Below the pieces are notes generated by a model. That model made no database searches and was not told the DNA's origin. It saw only the letters and a list, made by a program, of their open reading frames with translations. This document shows, one piece after another, positions 42,133 through 51,069 of a stretch of 57,207 nucleotides of DNA. Both the position numbers and the translations under genes were made by a program. Position 1 is the first letter of the stretch. The number at the start of each line of letters is the position of its first letter. This DNA comes from Acetobacteraceae bacterium (GTDB lineage: Bacteria > Pseudomonadota > Alphaproteobacteria > Acetobacterales > Acetobacteraceae), in NCBI GenBank assembly GCA_003506895.1, contig DNXO01000084.1, forward strand, positions 64,479-121,685, written 5' to 3'.

Positions 42133-43422
42133 ATGGCAGTCGCGACAGCCCGGAACGCTTACATCGACTTCTTCCGTGGCCTTGCGCTGTGGTGGATATT
42201 CATCGACCACACACCCGGGAACTGGCTGTCAAAAGCCACATTTTCACGGTTCGGGGTCTGTGATGCCTTTGAACTGTTCGTGCTGCTCGCCGGATTTTCC
42301 GCCAGCTATGCCTATGGGCCGGTGCTGTTCCAGCGAGGCTGGCGGGCAGCAGCGGGCAAAATCCTGCGTCGCTGCGGCACGATCTATCTGGCGAATCTGG
42401 CACTCTTTGCGTTTCTCTGCGTGGAGGCCGCGTTTTTGGTAAGGTCCCCGGTTGGCCAATCCGTCCTTGGTCTGACCGGCCTTGATCCGTTGAAGACGTT
42501 CTCGGCCAGCGAAATCGGCACGCTGCTGACCTTCAACTATCCCGCCGGACTTCTGAATATCCTTCCGCTGTATATCCTGCTGTTTCTTGGCTTCGCCGCC
42601 GTCCTCCCGTTGCTGAGGTTTCCCCGCACGCTGCTGGCGCTATCGATCGGCCTCTACGCCACAACCTACCTCCTTGGCCTACATATTCCTGGCATGCCCA
42701 TCGGCGGCGAAACGGCGAAGCCATTCTACTTCAATCCGTTGGCCTGGCAGATCCTTTTGGTGACCGGCGCGATCCTGGTGACCGAACCGGCCATGCGCCC
42801 GAAACCCGACCCGGTATTGGACACCGCCGCCGTCGCCGTACTGCTGGTTGCGTTCGGCGTGCAGATTTCCATCTATCTGTCGAGGCACGGTTATATCGGC
42901 GGAACTTCGCCCGTTTTGATCTGGATGCAGGGGGCGGTCACGATAGAAAGCGCGAAGATCGGCCTGCATCCGCTTCGTCTCGTCAACATCTTCGCGTGGG
43001 CATGGTTGGCTTACCGCCTCGCGCCGCTTTACGGCAGCTGGGTGGGGCGCCCCTGGGCGAGGCCGTTGATCCTGTGTGGCCGGCAATCATTGCCGGTATT
43101 CTGTGCCGGCACCGTCCTGGCCCCGCTGGGTGGATTCTGGCTCGCCACCTTGCCGGGGCCGGCCAGCCAAGCCGCCTATAACCTCATCGGCGCCGCCATC
43201 ATGGTGTCGGTCGCCGCCCTCGCCGCCGCGAGGCGGTCACGGCGGCGAGGGCACCCGGATCAAGGATGCGGCCCCCAGGGCGCGGCATGCAGTAGCTTCA
43301 CGTCTTGCGACATCACCAGCGGCCGGAACCTGGAGGCAAACCCCTCCACGAAATCCACATTCGCGAACACCGCCGCCCAATGCGCTCGGCGGTCCGCGTC
43401 GTCGTCGAATTTCCACATATGA
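42133..43422 (+). CDS. OpgC-type membrane acyltransferase
   Basis: A 429-residue polytopic protein of the OpgC/acyltransferase-3-like group, which succinylates periplasmic glucans in relatives. The N-terminal RNAYIDFFRGLALWWIFIDHTPGNWLS contains the catalytic-type His of the family, and about ten helices follow. The ATG at 42133 begins this motif; the 39 upstream codons are unconserved. Hydrophobic sequence stops near residue 370. The last 54 codons (from 43260) run antisense through the NIPSNAP gene and look unlike the family, so the natural stop may have been lost. Confidence 0.82.
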   Translation: MAVATARNAYIDFFRGLALWWIFIDHTPGNWLSKATFSRFGVCDAFELFVLLAGFSASYAYGPVLFQRGWRAAAGKILRRCGTIYLANLALFAFLCVEAAFLVRSPVGQSVLGLTGLDPLKTFSASEIGTLLTFNYPAGLLNILPLYILLFLGFAAVLPLLRFPRTLLALSIGLYATTYLLGLHIPGMPIGGETAKPFYFNPLAWQILLVTGAILVTEPAMRPKPDPVLDTAAVAVLLVAFGVQISIYLSRHGYIGGTSPVLIWMQGAVTIESAKIGLHPLRLVNIFAWAWLAYRLAPLYGSWVGRPWARPLILCGRQSLPVFCAGTVLAPLGGFWLATLPGPASQAAYNLIGAAIMVSVAALAAARRSRRRGHPDQGCGPQGAACSSFTSCDITSGRNLEANPSTKSTFANTAAQCARRSASSSNFHI

Positions 43423-43586
43423 ACAAGCTGGTTGATCGTGCCGGTGTCGCTCTGAAAATACCCCACCAACTTCTTGTCGTGGCCGCCCTTCTGTAAGGCC
43501 GGGAAGCCGAATTCCTGATACAGCTTCACTGCTTCGCCCATTTTTCCGACATACAGCGAGTACGTCCGGAGTTCATATAGCGCCAT
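43260..43586 (-). CDS. NIPSNAP-family protein
   Basis: A 108-residue dimeric alpha/beta-barrel protein: ALYELRTYSLYVGKMGEAVKLY, VGYFQSDTGTINQLVHMWKFDD and RAHWAAVF are family features. Function in bacteria is mostly unknown, though some relatives act in catabolic operons. The ATG at 43586 has a GGGGAG site. Its 3' half overlaps the end of the OpgC-type frame on the opposite strand by 163 bases. Confidence 0.9.
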   Translation of the reverse strand: MALYELRTYSLYVGKMGEAVKLYQEFGFPALQKGGHDKKLVGYFQSDTGTINQLVHMWKFDDDADRRAHWAAVFANVDFVEGFASRFRPLVMSQDVKLLHAAPWGPHP

Positions 43587-43704
43587 GGTTCGTCTCCCCT
43601 TCAAACGGGAATCAGCTTAACGCAACCCCCGCCCTTGTCACCGCCCGCCATCTGCTGCTTGAATCCGCGCAACCAGATGCGTCCCTTGAAAAGGCATTCC
43701 CCGT

Positions 43705-45114
43705 ATGGACTTTCTCGCCGCCGTGACCGAGATCATCGGTCCCGCGAACGTGCTTTCCGCGCCCGAAGACATCGCGCCCTACAGCGTGGACTGGCGCGGC
43801 AGCTATAAGGGCACCCCAACGGCGGTTCTGCGTCCCAACACGACCGGGCAAGTCTCCGCACTGATCAAGTGCTGTGCTGAAGCACAGGTCGCCGTGGTCC
43901 CGGCCGGCGGCCGCACGGGTCTGGCCGGTGCGGCGGTTCCGCTCGCCAACGGCCCGAAATCGGTGGTGCTGTCACTGGAACGCCTGAATCGTATCCGCGA
44001 TATCGATGCGCGCGACTTCTCCATCGTCGCCGAGGCTGGCTGCGTCGTCCAACACGTTCAGCAGGCCGCCGCCGAGGCGGGCCGTCTGTTTCCGATCCAG
44101 TGGGGCGCGCAAGGTACGGCGCAGATCGGCGGCATGCTGTCCACCAACGCCGGCGGCATCCGCACCCTGCGCTGGGGCAATGCCCGAGAGCTGGTTCTCG
44201 GTCTGGAAGTCGTCCTCCCCGACGGCCGCGTGCTGGACGATCTCCGTCGCGTCCGTAAGGACAACAGTGGCTACGCCCTGCGCCACTTGTTCATCGGCGG
44301 CGAAGGGACGCTGGGCGTGATCACCGCTGCGGCGATGCGGCTGCAACCGGCATTGAAACGAGTCGAAACCGCCTATGTCGCGGTCCCCAGCCCGGACGCC
44401 GCGCTGTCGTTGTTCTCCCGCATGATGGAGAGTGGCGCCGACGTCATAGCCTTCGAACTCTGCGCCAACTTCTGCATGGAAATGGCCGCCAAACATGGCG
44501 TCGGCCTGCGAATTCCGCTGCCACTGGAATCACCGTGGTACGTGATGGTCGAACTCTCCGCCGCCCACGAAAGCATCCCGCTGCGTGACATCATGGAGGG
44601 CACATTGGGTGAGGCGATGGAGGCCGGCGAAGTTCTGGATGCCGCCATCGCCGACAGCGAAGCGCAGCGCCAGATGATCTGGAAGATCCGGGAGGATTAT
44701 CCCGACTGCTCCCGCCGCGATAGCCCGGCGATCGGCACCGATACCGCCGTCCCGGTTTCCGCCGTGCCGGAGTTTCTGCGCATCGCCGAACGGGAACTGA
44801 AGGCCCGCTGGCCCGAGGGTCGCATGGCCGCCATCGGCCACGCCGGCGATGGCAACATCCACCTGTCGCTGCATGCGCCAGAGGGCCTGATGGACCGTCC
44901 CACCTGGGTTGCGCGCGCGGCGGGGATGGAGCCGATGATCAACGCGATCGCGGTGTCCCTGGGCGGCAGCTTCTCGGCCGAACACGGCATTGGCCAGTCC
45001 AAGCGTCACGCGATGGCGACGCATAAGAACCCGGTCGCGATGGACATCATGCGTCTGGTGAAGAACGCGCTGGACCCGGAAGGGCTGATGAACCCGGGGA
45101 AGGTGCTCCCGTAG
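43705..45114 (+). CDS. FAD-linked oxidase (GlcD/D-2-hydroxy acid dehydrogenase type)
   Basis: A 469-residue VAO/PCMH flavoprotein. The FAD-binding region has VVPAGGRTGLAGAAVP and QWGAQGTAQIGGMLSTNAGG; the C-terminal domain has GHAGDGNIHLSLH and ends EHGIGQSKRHAM...ALDPEGLMNPGKVLP. It oxidises a D-2-hydroxy acid such as D-lactate, glycolate or D-2-hydroxyglutarate. No glcE or glcF subunits are adjacent, so it is probably a single-chain enzyme. A strong hairpin follows. Confidence 0.93.
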   Translation: MDFLAAVTEIIGPANVLSAPEDIAPYSVDWRGSYKGTPTAVLRPNTTGQVSALIKCCAEAQVAVVPAGGRTGLAGAAVPLANGPKSVVLSLERLNRIRDIDARDFSIVAEAGCVVQHVQQAAAEAGRLFPIQWGAQGTAQIGGMLSTNAGGIRTLRWGNARELVLGLEVVLPDGRVLDDLRRVRKDNSGYALRHLFIGGEGTLGVITAAAMRLQPALKRVETAYVAVPSPDAALSLFSRMMESGADVIAFELCANFCMEMAAKHGVGLRIPLPLESPWYVMVELSAAHESIPLRDIMEGTLGEAMEAGEVLDAAIADSEAQRQMIWKIREDYPDCSRRDSPAIGTDTAVPVSAVPEFLRIAERELKARWPEGRMAAIGHAGDGNIHLSLHAPEGLMDRPTWVARAAGMEPMINAIAVSLGGSFSAEHGIGQSKRHAMATHKNPVAMDIMRLVKNALDPEGLMNPGKVLP

Positions 45115-45124
45115 TCTGTTTGCA

Positions 45125-45150
45125 TCCTGGCGGGTGCGTGCCCGCCAGGA
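45125..45150. terminator. Bidirectional hairpin between convergent genes
   Basis: TCCTGGCGGG pairs perfectly with CCCGCCAGGA around a TGCGTG loop. TTTG before and CAAA after can extend the stem. It sits 10 bases past the stop of the FAD-linked oxidase and 11 bases before the stop of the convergent MFS gene. Confidence 0.65.
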
Positions 45151-45161
45151 CGAACAAAGGG

Positions 45162-46406
45162 TCAGGCCGACGCCAGCCGCCCCTCCTGCGTCAGACCGCG
45201 ACGGACCCGCTCCAGCACCAGAAGCGAAACGAACGTCACCGATCCCGGTCCACAGACAAACAGCATGATCGACAGCGGTGAGAACCCGAGGCTCAGCAAC
45301 AACCCGCCCAGGATCGGCCCGAAAATTCCGCCCAGCCGTCCCACGCCCAGCGCCCAGCCGACCCCTGTCGAGCGCAAAGCCACCGGATAAGCCGCCGCGG
45401 CGAAGCCATTCAGTCCAAGCTGGCTGCCCACCATCCCGCCGCCCGCCCCGAACAGCACGGCGTAAAGCGGTAACCCCGCCAGATGTTGCGTCGCCACGAT
45501 CGCGACGCAGGTAACCCCCAAGGCGATATTGCAGGCCAGCACCCACTCCGCCCGAAAGCGCGTTAGCAGAACCCCCAGTGCGATCGTGCTGATGACCCCG
45601 CCCGCCGCGTACATGCTGGCGGAGTAGGCCGCATCCGCCGGCTGCAGGCCTTCCAGCGTCAGCACCGTCGGCAGCCAATAGCTGATCAAATACATATCCA
45701 GCAGGTTCAGCAGGAAAATCAGCCACAACAGCAGCGTCGTCGCGGCCAGGCCCCCCTTGAACAGCCCGCTGACCGGATTGCCGGGTTCCACGGCCGCGCC
45801 GGCCTGGAAATGTCGGGATTCCGGCAGCAGCCAGAACAGCAGCGGCAGCAGCACCAGCGGCACCACGCCGCCAACGACAAAAATGCCGTGCCAGCTATAA
45901 ACCGGTATGGTCGCCGCCGCGACCTGACCGGCAATGAACCCGCCCATCGTATTGCCGCAGAACATGAACATGATCACGGTCGCCCGCCAGCGCTGAGGGA
46001 TATAATCCGCCGTCAGCGCGATCGTGGTCGGCATCGCCCCGCCGATCCCCACGCCGGTCAGGAACCGTAACGCGACCAGCACCGGCAGCGATGGCGCCCA
46101 GGCCGATATCAGCGAGAACACGCCGAACAACAGCACCGAAACCAGCAGCATCGGCCGCCGTCCAAACCGGTCCGCCACCGGCCCGGCCACCATCGCACCC
46201 ACCATGATGCCGATGCTGGACAGTGCGAAGGTCTGGGTGAACGCAGCCGGCGGCAACCCCCATGCCTTCACCAGGGATGGAACCGCCAGCCCGATGGTAC
46301 TAAGGTCGTAACCATCCAGCATCTGCACCAGCCCGCACAATACCGGTACCAGTATTGAGCCCCGCCCGGTTTCCGCTCTGTCGCCGCCGCTTGTTATTGG
46401 CTGCAT
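45162..46406 (-). CDS. MFS transporter, aromatic-acid:H+ symporter (AAHS)-like
   Basis: A 414-residue, 12-helix MFS importer. Near the N-terminus, LVPVLCGLVQMLDGYDLSTIGLAVPSL fits the AAHS D-G-Y/F-D motif, and GPVADRFGRRPML is motif A. It probably imports an organic acid, possibly aromatic, for the SDR/LLM enzymes upstream. It starts 52 bases after the second SDR stop, and that gap holds an operator-like dyad. Confidence 0.9.
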   Translation of the reverse strand: MQPITSGGDRAETGRGSILVPVLCGLVQMLDGYDLSTIGLAVPSLVKAWGLPPAAFTQTFALSSIGIMVGAMVAGPVADRFGRRPMLLVSVLLFGVFSLISAWAPSLPVLVALRFLTGVGIGGAMPTTIALTADYIPQRWRATVIMFMFCGNTMGGFIAGQVAAATIPVYSWHGIFVVGGVVPLVLLPLLFWLLPESRHFQAGAAVEPGNPVSGLFKGGLAATTLLLWLIFLLNLLDMYLISYWLPTVLTLEGLQPADAAYSASMYAAGGVISTIALGVLLTRFRAEWVLACNIALGVTCVAIVATQHLAGLPLYAVLFGAGGGMVGSQLGLNGFAAAAYPVALRSTGVGWALGVGRLGGIFGPILGGLLLSLGFSPLSIMLFVCGPGSVTFVSLLVLERVRRGLTQEGRLASA

Positions 46407-46430
46407 TGTTATGTCCCCCCGACTCTAACC

Positions 46431-46450
46431 GTCATTGCATTTGAAATGAC
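46431..46450. promoter_or_regulatory. Operator-like dyad upstream of the AAHS transporter
   Basis: GTCATT and AATGAC arms (perfect complements) are separated by eight bases, and a nested CATTT-G-AAATG dyad overlaps. It lies 24-44 bases before the transporter start and could be a regulator site giving this gene its own control. No regulator gene is adjacent. Confidence 0.35.
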
Positions 46451-46458
46451 ACCTTGCG

Positions 46459-47289
46459 TCAATCAAAAGCATCAAACCCCATCATTACCCGATCAAACCG
46501 AGCCTGGACGGCTGCTCGGGTGTCTGGGTGGGTGAAGACGTACAGACGGTTTTCCCGGATTGCCCGCAGCACCATCGGCGGAACGGTATCCGGATCCAAC
46601 CCCGCTGCGTTCGCCGCCAGATACCGGGCATTGCGTTCGGCGTTGGCCACATCCCCGGCAAGACCGAAGGACCCACCGAACCGTTCCGGCCGGTTCCGTC
46701 CATTATCAACCATCCGCGTCCGAACCATGCTCGGACACAGTACACTGACCCCGATATTCGACCCGTCGAGTTCCTGGGCAAGAACCTCGCTAACCCCGAT
46801 GATGCCGAATTTCGTCGCCGCGTACGGCCCGGACAACGCCCCTGGCGCCAACCCGGCGATCGACGCGGTGTTCACGAAATGCCCACCCTCGCCATGGGCA
46901 CGCATATGCGGAAGAAACAACCGTATCCCGGTCACGGTGCTCAGCAGGTTGACCCCGATGACCCATTCCCAATCCGAAGCCGCCACCCGCTCGACGGGCC
47001 CCGCGCGCGATACGCCGGCGTTGTTGCAGACGAGATGAACCTTGCCGAAGGTGGCGATTGCCTCCGCGGCCGCCCGCTCCAGTTCACCCGTCACCGAAAC
47101 ATCGCACAGCGTCCCGGCAACCCGGCCGCCATGGTTCGCCAGCCCGTGCATCGCGGCGTCCAGCGCCGCCTGTTCGATGTCCACCAGCATGACGTTCATG
47201 CCGATATCCAGGAACGCCCGAGCAAGGGCCAGTCCGATGCCGCCGGCACCGCCGGTGATGAACGCGGTCCTGTCCTTGAAGACCTGCAT
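46459..47289 (-). CDS. Short-chain dehydrogenase/reductase, second of a tandem pair
   Basis: A 276-residue classical SDR. TGGAGGIGLALA is the cofactor loop, NNAGVS the structural motif, NTASI carries the catalytic Ser and YAATKFG the catalytic Tyr-x-x-x-Lys. The Asp after the second strand (LVDIEQ) favours NAD. It is one base from the upstream SDR, to which it is clearly related in sequence (shared APxTG-like start, PERFGG, VFTHPDTRA/IFTHAHTRE), so the pair arose by duplication. Confidence 0.92.
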   Translation of the reverse strand: MQVFKDRTAFITGGAGGIGLALARAFLDIGMNVMLVDIEQAALDAAMHGLANHGGRVAGTLCDVSVTGELERAAAEAIATFGKVHLVCNNAGVSRAGPVERVAASDWEWVIGVNLLSTVTGIRLFLPHMRAHGEGGHFVNTASIAGLAPGALSGPYAATKFGIIGVSEVLAQELDGSNIGVSVLCPSMVRTRMVDNGRNRPERFGGSFGLAGDVANAERNARYLAANAAGLDPDTVPPMVLRAIRENRLYVFTHPDTRAAVQARFDRVMMGFDAFD

Positions 47290-47290
47290 C

Positions 47291-48136
47291 TCAGCCCTGC
47301 GCCAGAAAAGCGTCTAGCTGGTCGTAACCCTCCAATATGCGGGCATGCCGGGCTTCGAGCCATTCGCGCGTATGGGCATGGGTAAAGATGAAGAAATCCC
47401 GGTTGCGGATCGCCGCGACAACCCGTCGTCCGACCGCGTCCGGCTCGATCGCGTGGCCCGTCGCCAGCAGCCTTGCATTGTCGCCGGGTGATCGCTGGGT
47501 AGGGGAGGGACCGCCGAACCGCTCCGGCCTCCGCTCCAGTGAGTGCCGCAGCGTTGTCGTGACCAGCGCCGGGCACAGGACCGAAACCCCGATGTTGCTG
47601 CTCCGGGTTTCGAGGGCCAGTTCTTCCGACACCGCGACCACCGCGTATTTGGTTGCGCAGTATGACCCGTTGGTTAGCCCGGGATTGACCTGCAATCCGC
47701 CGATCGAGGCGGTGTTGACGATATGCGCGTCCTCGCCATGCGCACGCAGATGCGGCAGGAACGCAGCGATGCCGTTCACCACGCCGCGGAGGTTGACGCC
47801 CAGGATCCAGTCCCACTGCGTATCATCCACCTCGGCGATCGGAATCGGGCCCAACGAAACCCCGGCGTTGTTGACGACTATGTGGACCTGTCCAAGCGCC
47901 GCCACCGCGTGATCGGCCGCGCGTTGGACCGATGCCCGATCGGAGACATCCACCGTCACCGCGAACGCCCGCACCCCAAGGGCCTCGACCTGTGTGCGGG
48001 CTGCTTCCAGCGCGCCGGCTTCGATGTCCGCCAGGACGATATCGACCCCGGACCGCGCCAATTCTGTCGCGATCCCCAGCCCGATGCCATTGGCGGCGCC
48101 GGTTATGAAGGCGCCGCGATTGCGTAGGTCTTTCAT
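47291..48136 (-). CDS. Short-chain dehydrogenase/reductase, first of a tandem pair
   Basis: A 281-residue classical SDR: TGAANGIGLGIA cofactor loop, NNAGVSLGP, NTASIGG with the catalytic Ser and YCATKYA with the catalytic Tyr and Lys. LADIEAG after strand two suggests NAD. It begins two bases after the stop of the LLM oxidoreductase gene and ends one base before its paralogue, so all three are one operon. Both SDRs probably act on the product of the LLM enzyme. Confidence 0.92.
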   Translation of the reverse strand: MKDLRNRGAFITGAANGIGLGIATELARSGVDIVLADIEAGALEAARTQVEALGVRAFAVTVDVSDRASVQRAADHAVAALGQVHIVVNNAGVSLGPIPIAEVDDTQWDWILGVNLRGVVNGIAAFLPHLRAHGEDAHIVNTASIGGLQVNPGLTNGSYCATKYAVVAVSEELALETRSSNIGVSVLCPALVTTTLRHSLERRPERFGGPSPTQRSPGDNARLLATGHAIEPDAVGRRVVAAIRNRDFFIFTHAHTREWLEARHARILEGYDQLDAFLAQG

Positions 48137-48138
48137 GG

Positions 48139-49338
48139 TTACTTCGCCATCGCCGGCTCACGCACCTTGATCTCGTGCTTTTGCAGGATCGGCAGCACTT
48201 CGGTTCCGAACCGGCGGATCTGGTTCATGAACATTTCCTGCGGCATCGCCCCACGGTTCAGGCTGACGAGAACAGTTCCGGCACCCGCATGTTCCGCCGA
48301 CGCGATGATCCGTGCCGCCACCTCATCCGGTGTTCCCCATGGCATCGTTTCCGCGCGCTTGGCTAGACTCTCCGGGGTCAGATCGCGATAGTCCTCGCGC
48401 GCCCGAGCGGCGGCGGCGAGATTTTCGGGGCGCACGTAGTCGTTGGATGCATCCGAAACGTAACCACCCGCCCGTTGCAGGTTCGTTTCGGTGATGTTGC
48501 CATGGCTGAACAGCGTGCGGTTGAAATAGAGCGTGTACGGACTGGCTTCCTGGATTGCCTGCGCCTTGCTGTCGGCAACATACGCATCGACCGGCAGCGA
48601 AATGGAGTTCTCGGTCATCACGTGTCCGGCTGCCTCCAGGCACTTGCGGTAATACGCGATCACATCCTCCAGCAGCCCGCGTGAGGTGACGCCCGGCGTG
48701 ATCGGGATATTCCGGCTGGCCGCGAACTCGATCGTTTCCTTGCTTCCGGTGATCGGCATCCAGATCGGCGGATGTGGGCGCTGCATCGGCCGCGGCCACA
48801 GCGCCACGTCTCGATAGGTCCAGAACCTGCCCTCATAGGTGAAGATATCCTCCTGCCAGGCGCGCAGCAGGATATCCATCGCCTCCTCGAACCGCGGCCG
48901 GCTGTCGGGCAGGGGCACATTGTGTACCTGGTATTCGCGGGGGATGCCACGCGCGAAGCCCGAGATCAGCCGTCCGTTGGACATGCAGTCCAGCATCGCC
49001 AACTCTTCCGCCAGCCGCAGCGGCTCATGCAAGGGCAGCAGGTTTCCATAGATCAGCAGCTTCAAGTTCTTCGTCCGCTGCGCTGCCGCCGCCGCCAGCA
49101 GGTTCGGCGAGTTCATCAGCCCGTACGGCGAGCAGTGATGCTCGTTGAACCCCACGCCATCGAACCCCAGCCGGTCCAGTTCAGCCCAGGCATCGAGGTG
49201 TTCGGAATAGATGCGCGCCGCGACCTCTGGCTTGAAATGCGTCGCGGGCAGGGGATATGGCAGCTCCTTGCTTCCATCCACCTTCAGGTGATCCAGATTC
49301 TCGTCATACGGAACGAGATCGAAAACGAACACCTTCAT
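48139..49338 (-). CDS. LLM-class flavin-dependent oxidoreductase (luciferase-like monooxygenase)
   Basis: A 399-residue luciferase-fold protein. GFDGVGFNEHHCSPYGLMNSPNLLAAAAA is the family N-terminal active-site segment with the His pair. LLPLHEPLRLAEELAMLDCMSNGRLISGFARG follows. It is the first gene of a minus-strand operon with two SDRs and, further on, an MFS importer. This suggests a Baeyer-Villiger-type or hydroxylating step on an imported compound. A flavin reductase is not present in the window. Confidence 0.92.
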   Translation of the reverse strand: MKVFVFDLVPYDENLDHLKVDGSKELPYPLPATHFKPEVAARIYSEHLDAWAELDRLGFDGVGFNEHHCSPYGLMNSPNLLAAAAAQRTKNLKLLIYGNLLPLHEPLRLAEELAMLDCMSNGRLISGFARGIPREYQVHNVPLPDSRPRFEEAMDILLRAWQEDIFTYEGRFWTYRDVALWPRPMQRPHPPIWMPITGSKETIEFAASRNIPITPGVTSRGLLEDVIAYYRKCLEAAGHVMTENSISLPVDAYVADSKAQAIQEASPYTLYFNRTLFSHGNITETNLQRAGGYVSDASNDYVRPENLAAAARAREDYRDLTPESLAKRAETMPWGTPDEVAARIIASAEHAGAGTVLVSLNRGAMPQEMFMNQIRRFGTEVLPILQKHEIKVREPAMAK

Positions 49339-49509
49339 GCCAAACCCCCCTGGTCAATCTTGATGAGCAGCAAGCGTACTCCCACGGGGCCTGTCAATCC
49401 GGCCTAGTGTTCGCCGTGCCGGTCAAAATCCCTTGGGGTATCTGTCGCCGCCTGTGTCGTGTCCCCACGTCCCGCGAAGGCGTTCGGTCGCCACGAAGGG
49501 GTAACATCA

Positions 49510-50994
49510 ATGGGTGCGACTTACAGCGCCATCTATTCGTTCGGCGACTCACTGTCCGACGCGGGTAATTTGTCGATCGCCACGGCAGCGACCGGAATCG
49601 AGCCAATATCTCCACCTTACTACAAGCAAGCCTACGGCTCGATCTCGGGCAATATGTTCAGCAATGGCCCGACATGGGCCCAGAACCTGTCTGTCGCCCT
49701 CGGTCTGGGAACCCTGAAACCCAGCCTCGCCGGCGGGACCGACTTCGCGTTCGGCGGCGCCGAAACTGGAACGACCCCGCAGAACGCCAATGACTTGGCG
49801 CTTCAGGCGATCTCGCTGCCATTCCAGCTGACGACGTTCAAGACCGCCGAACCGAACGTGTCGTCCACCGCGCTGTTCACCGTGTCGATCGGTGCGAACG
49901 ACCTGCTCGCTGTCCTGGCCGATACGACCCTGACCCCGACGCAGCAGGCCATTGACCTCCAGGCCGCCGTTACCAACGAGGTTTCCTTCGTACGCTCGCT
50001 GGTCGCCGCCGGCGCGAAGAACGTCCTCGTGCTGAATGTCCCCGATCTTGGCAAGATCCCCGAGGTGACGACCGGCGCCGTCATCGGCGCCGACACGCCC
50101 TCCCCGGGGCTGGTAACCGAGGCGACGTATCTGTCCGCTGCGTATAACGCCTCCCTCGCCAACCAGCTTGGCGTGATCGGCGGAGCCACCATTCAGGTGG
50201 TGGATCTCGCCACGCTGATCGACAACGCCATTGCCACCCCGGCGACGTATGGTCTGACAAACGTCACCACCCCGGTTTGGAGCGGCGACTATACCAGCGC
50301 CAGCAGCGGCACTCTGACCACCAGCGACCTTGCGACGCAGAACCAATCCCTGTTCTTCGACCATCTTCACCCAACCGAGACCGGTCAAACCGTCATGATG
50401 CAGGCGGCGCAACAGATACTGAACGGCATCGCACCGCTGACGGTGTCGGATACGACCACGAGTCAGCCTGTCTTGGCCGCGGGGCTGCCCTACATCGGCC
50501 CGGTCGCCGGTTTGCAGCAGCAGTACCTGAACACCGGCAGCGACAACCTGAACGTTACCGCAACGACCCCCAACTGGTTCATCCTCGCCGGTTCGGGCCA
50601 GGATGCCGTTAGCGTTGCCAGCGGCGCCAACGTGCTGGATGGCGGCGCGGGCTCCAACTTCCTGACCGGGGGTACCGGCACGGACACCTTCTTCCTGGAC
50701 GACCGTGCCCCGGCGGCGGTGACGTGGAGCACGATCAACAACCTGAATGCCGCCGACAACGTAACATTATGGGGGATCACCCAGGCCGATTTTTCACTCA
50801 ACTGGCTGAACAGTGCCGGCGCCGCCGGCTATACCGGTCTAACCCTGACCGCCGTCGCGGCAGGCAAACCCGAGGCTATCCTGACCCTGGCCGGTTTCTC
50901 ACAGGCCGATCTTGGCAACGGTCGGTTGACCGTTGCCTATGGCACCGACGCCGCCAGCGGCAGCGCCTACATGAACATCCACGCAGCGGGCTGA
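49510..50994 (+). CDS. GDSL/SGNH-family lipase-esterase with RTX-like C-terminus
   Basis: A 494-residue esterase. The nucleophile block is FGDSLSDAGN (Ser14) right at the N-terminus, block III is GANDLL, and the catalytic Asp-His pair is in FFDHLHPTETG. The C-terminal part has Gly/Asp-rich calcium-binding-like repeats (LDGGAGSNFLTGGTGTDTF), and there is no signal peptide. That combination is typical of type I secretion substrates. The ATG at 49510 follows an AAGGGG site. No secretion genes are adjacent. Confidence 0.9.
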   Translation: MGATYSAIYSFGDSLSDAGNLSIATAATGIEPISPPYYKQAYGSISGNMFSNGPTWAQNLSVALGLGTLKPSLAGGTDFAFGGAETGTTPQNANDLALQAISLPFQLTTFKTAEPNVSSTALFTVSIGANDLLAVLADTTLTPTQQAIDLQAAVTNEVSFVRSLVAAGAKNVLVLNVPDLGKIPEVTTGAVIGADTPSPGLVTEATYLSAAYNASLANQLGVIGGATIQVVDLATLIDNAIATPATYGLTNVTTPVWSGDYTSASSGTLTTSDLATQNQSLFFDHLHPTETGQTVMMQAAQQILNGIAPLTVSDTTTSQPVLAAGLPYIGPVAGLQQQYLNTGSDNLNVTATTPNWFILAGSGQDAVSVASGANVLDGGAGSNFLTGGTGTDTFFLDDRAPAAVTWSTINNLNAADNVTLWGITQADFSLNWLNSAGAAGYTGLTLTAVAAGKPEAILTLAGFSQADLGNGRLTVAYGTDAASGSAYMNIHAAG

Positions 50995-51069
50995 ACAACC
51001 CGCGCCGCCTATGCGAGCGCGCCCGATGCCGCTACTCTCGGTACCAATACAAAAATGCCGGGGGAAACG

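Noticed and set aside
44530..45726. 398-codon frame spanning two convergent genes
   Set aside because: It crosses the ends of two well-supported genes and the terminator hairpin between them.
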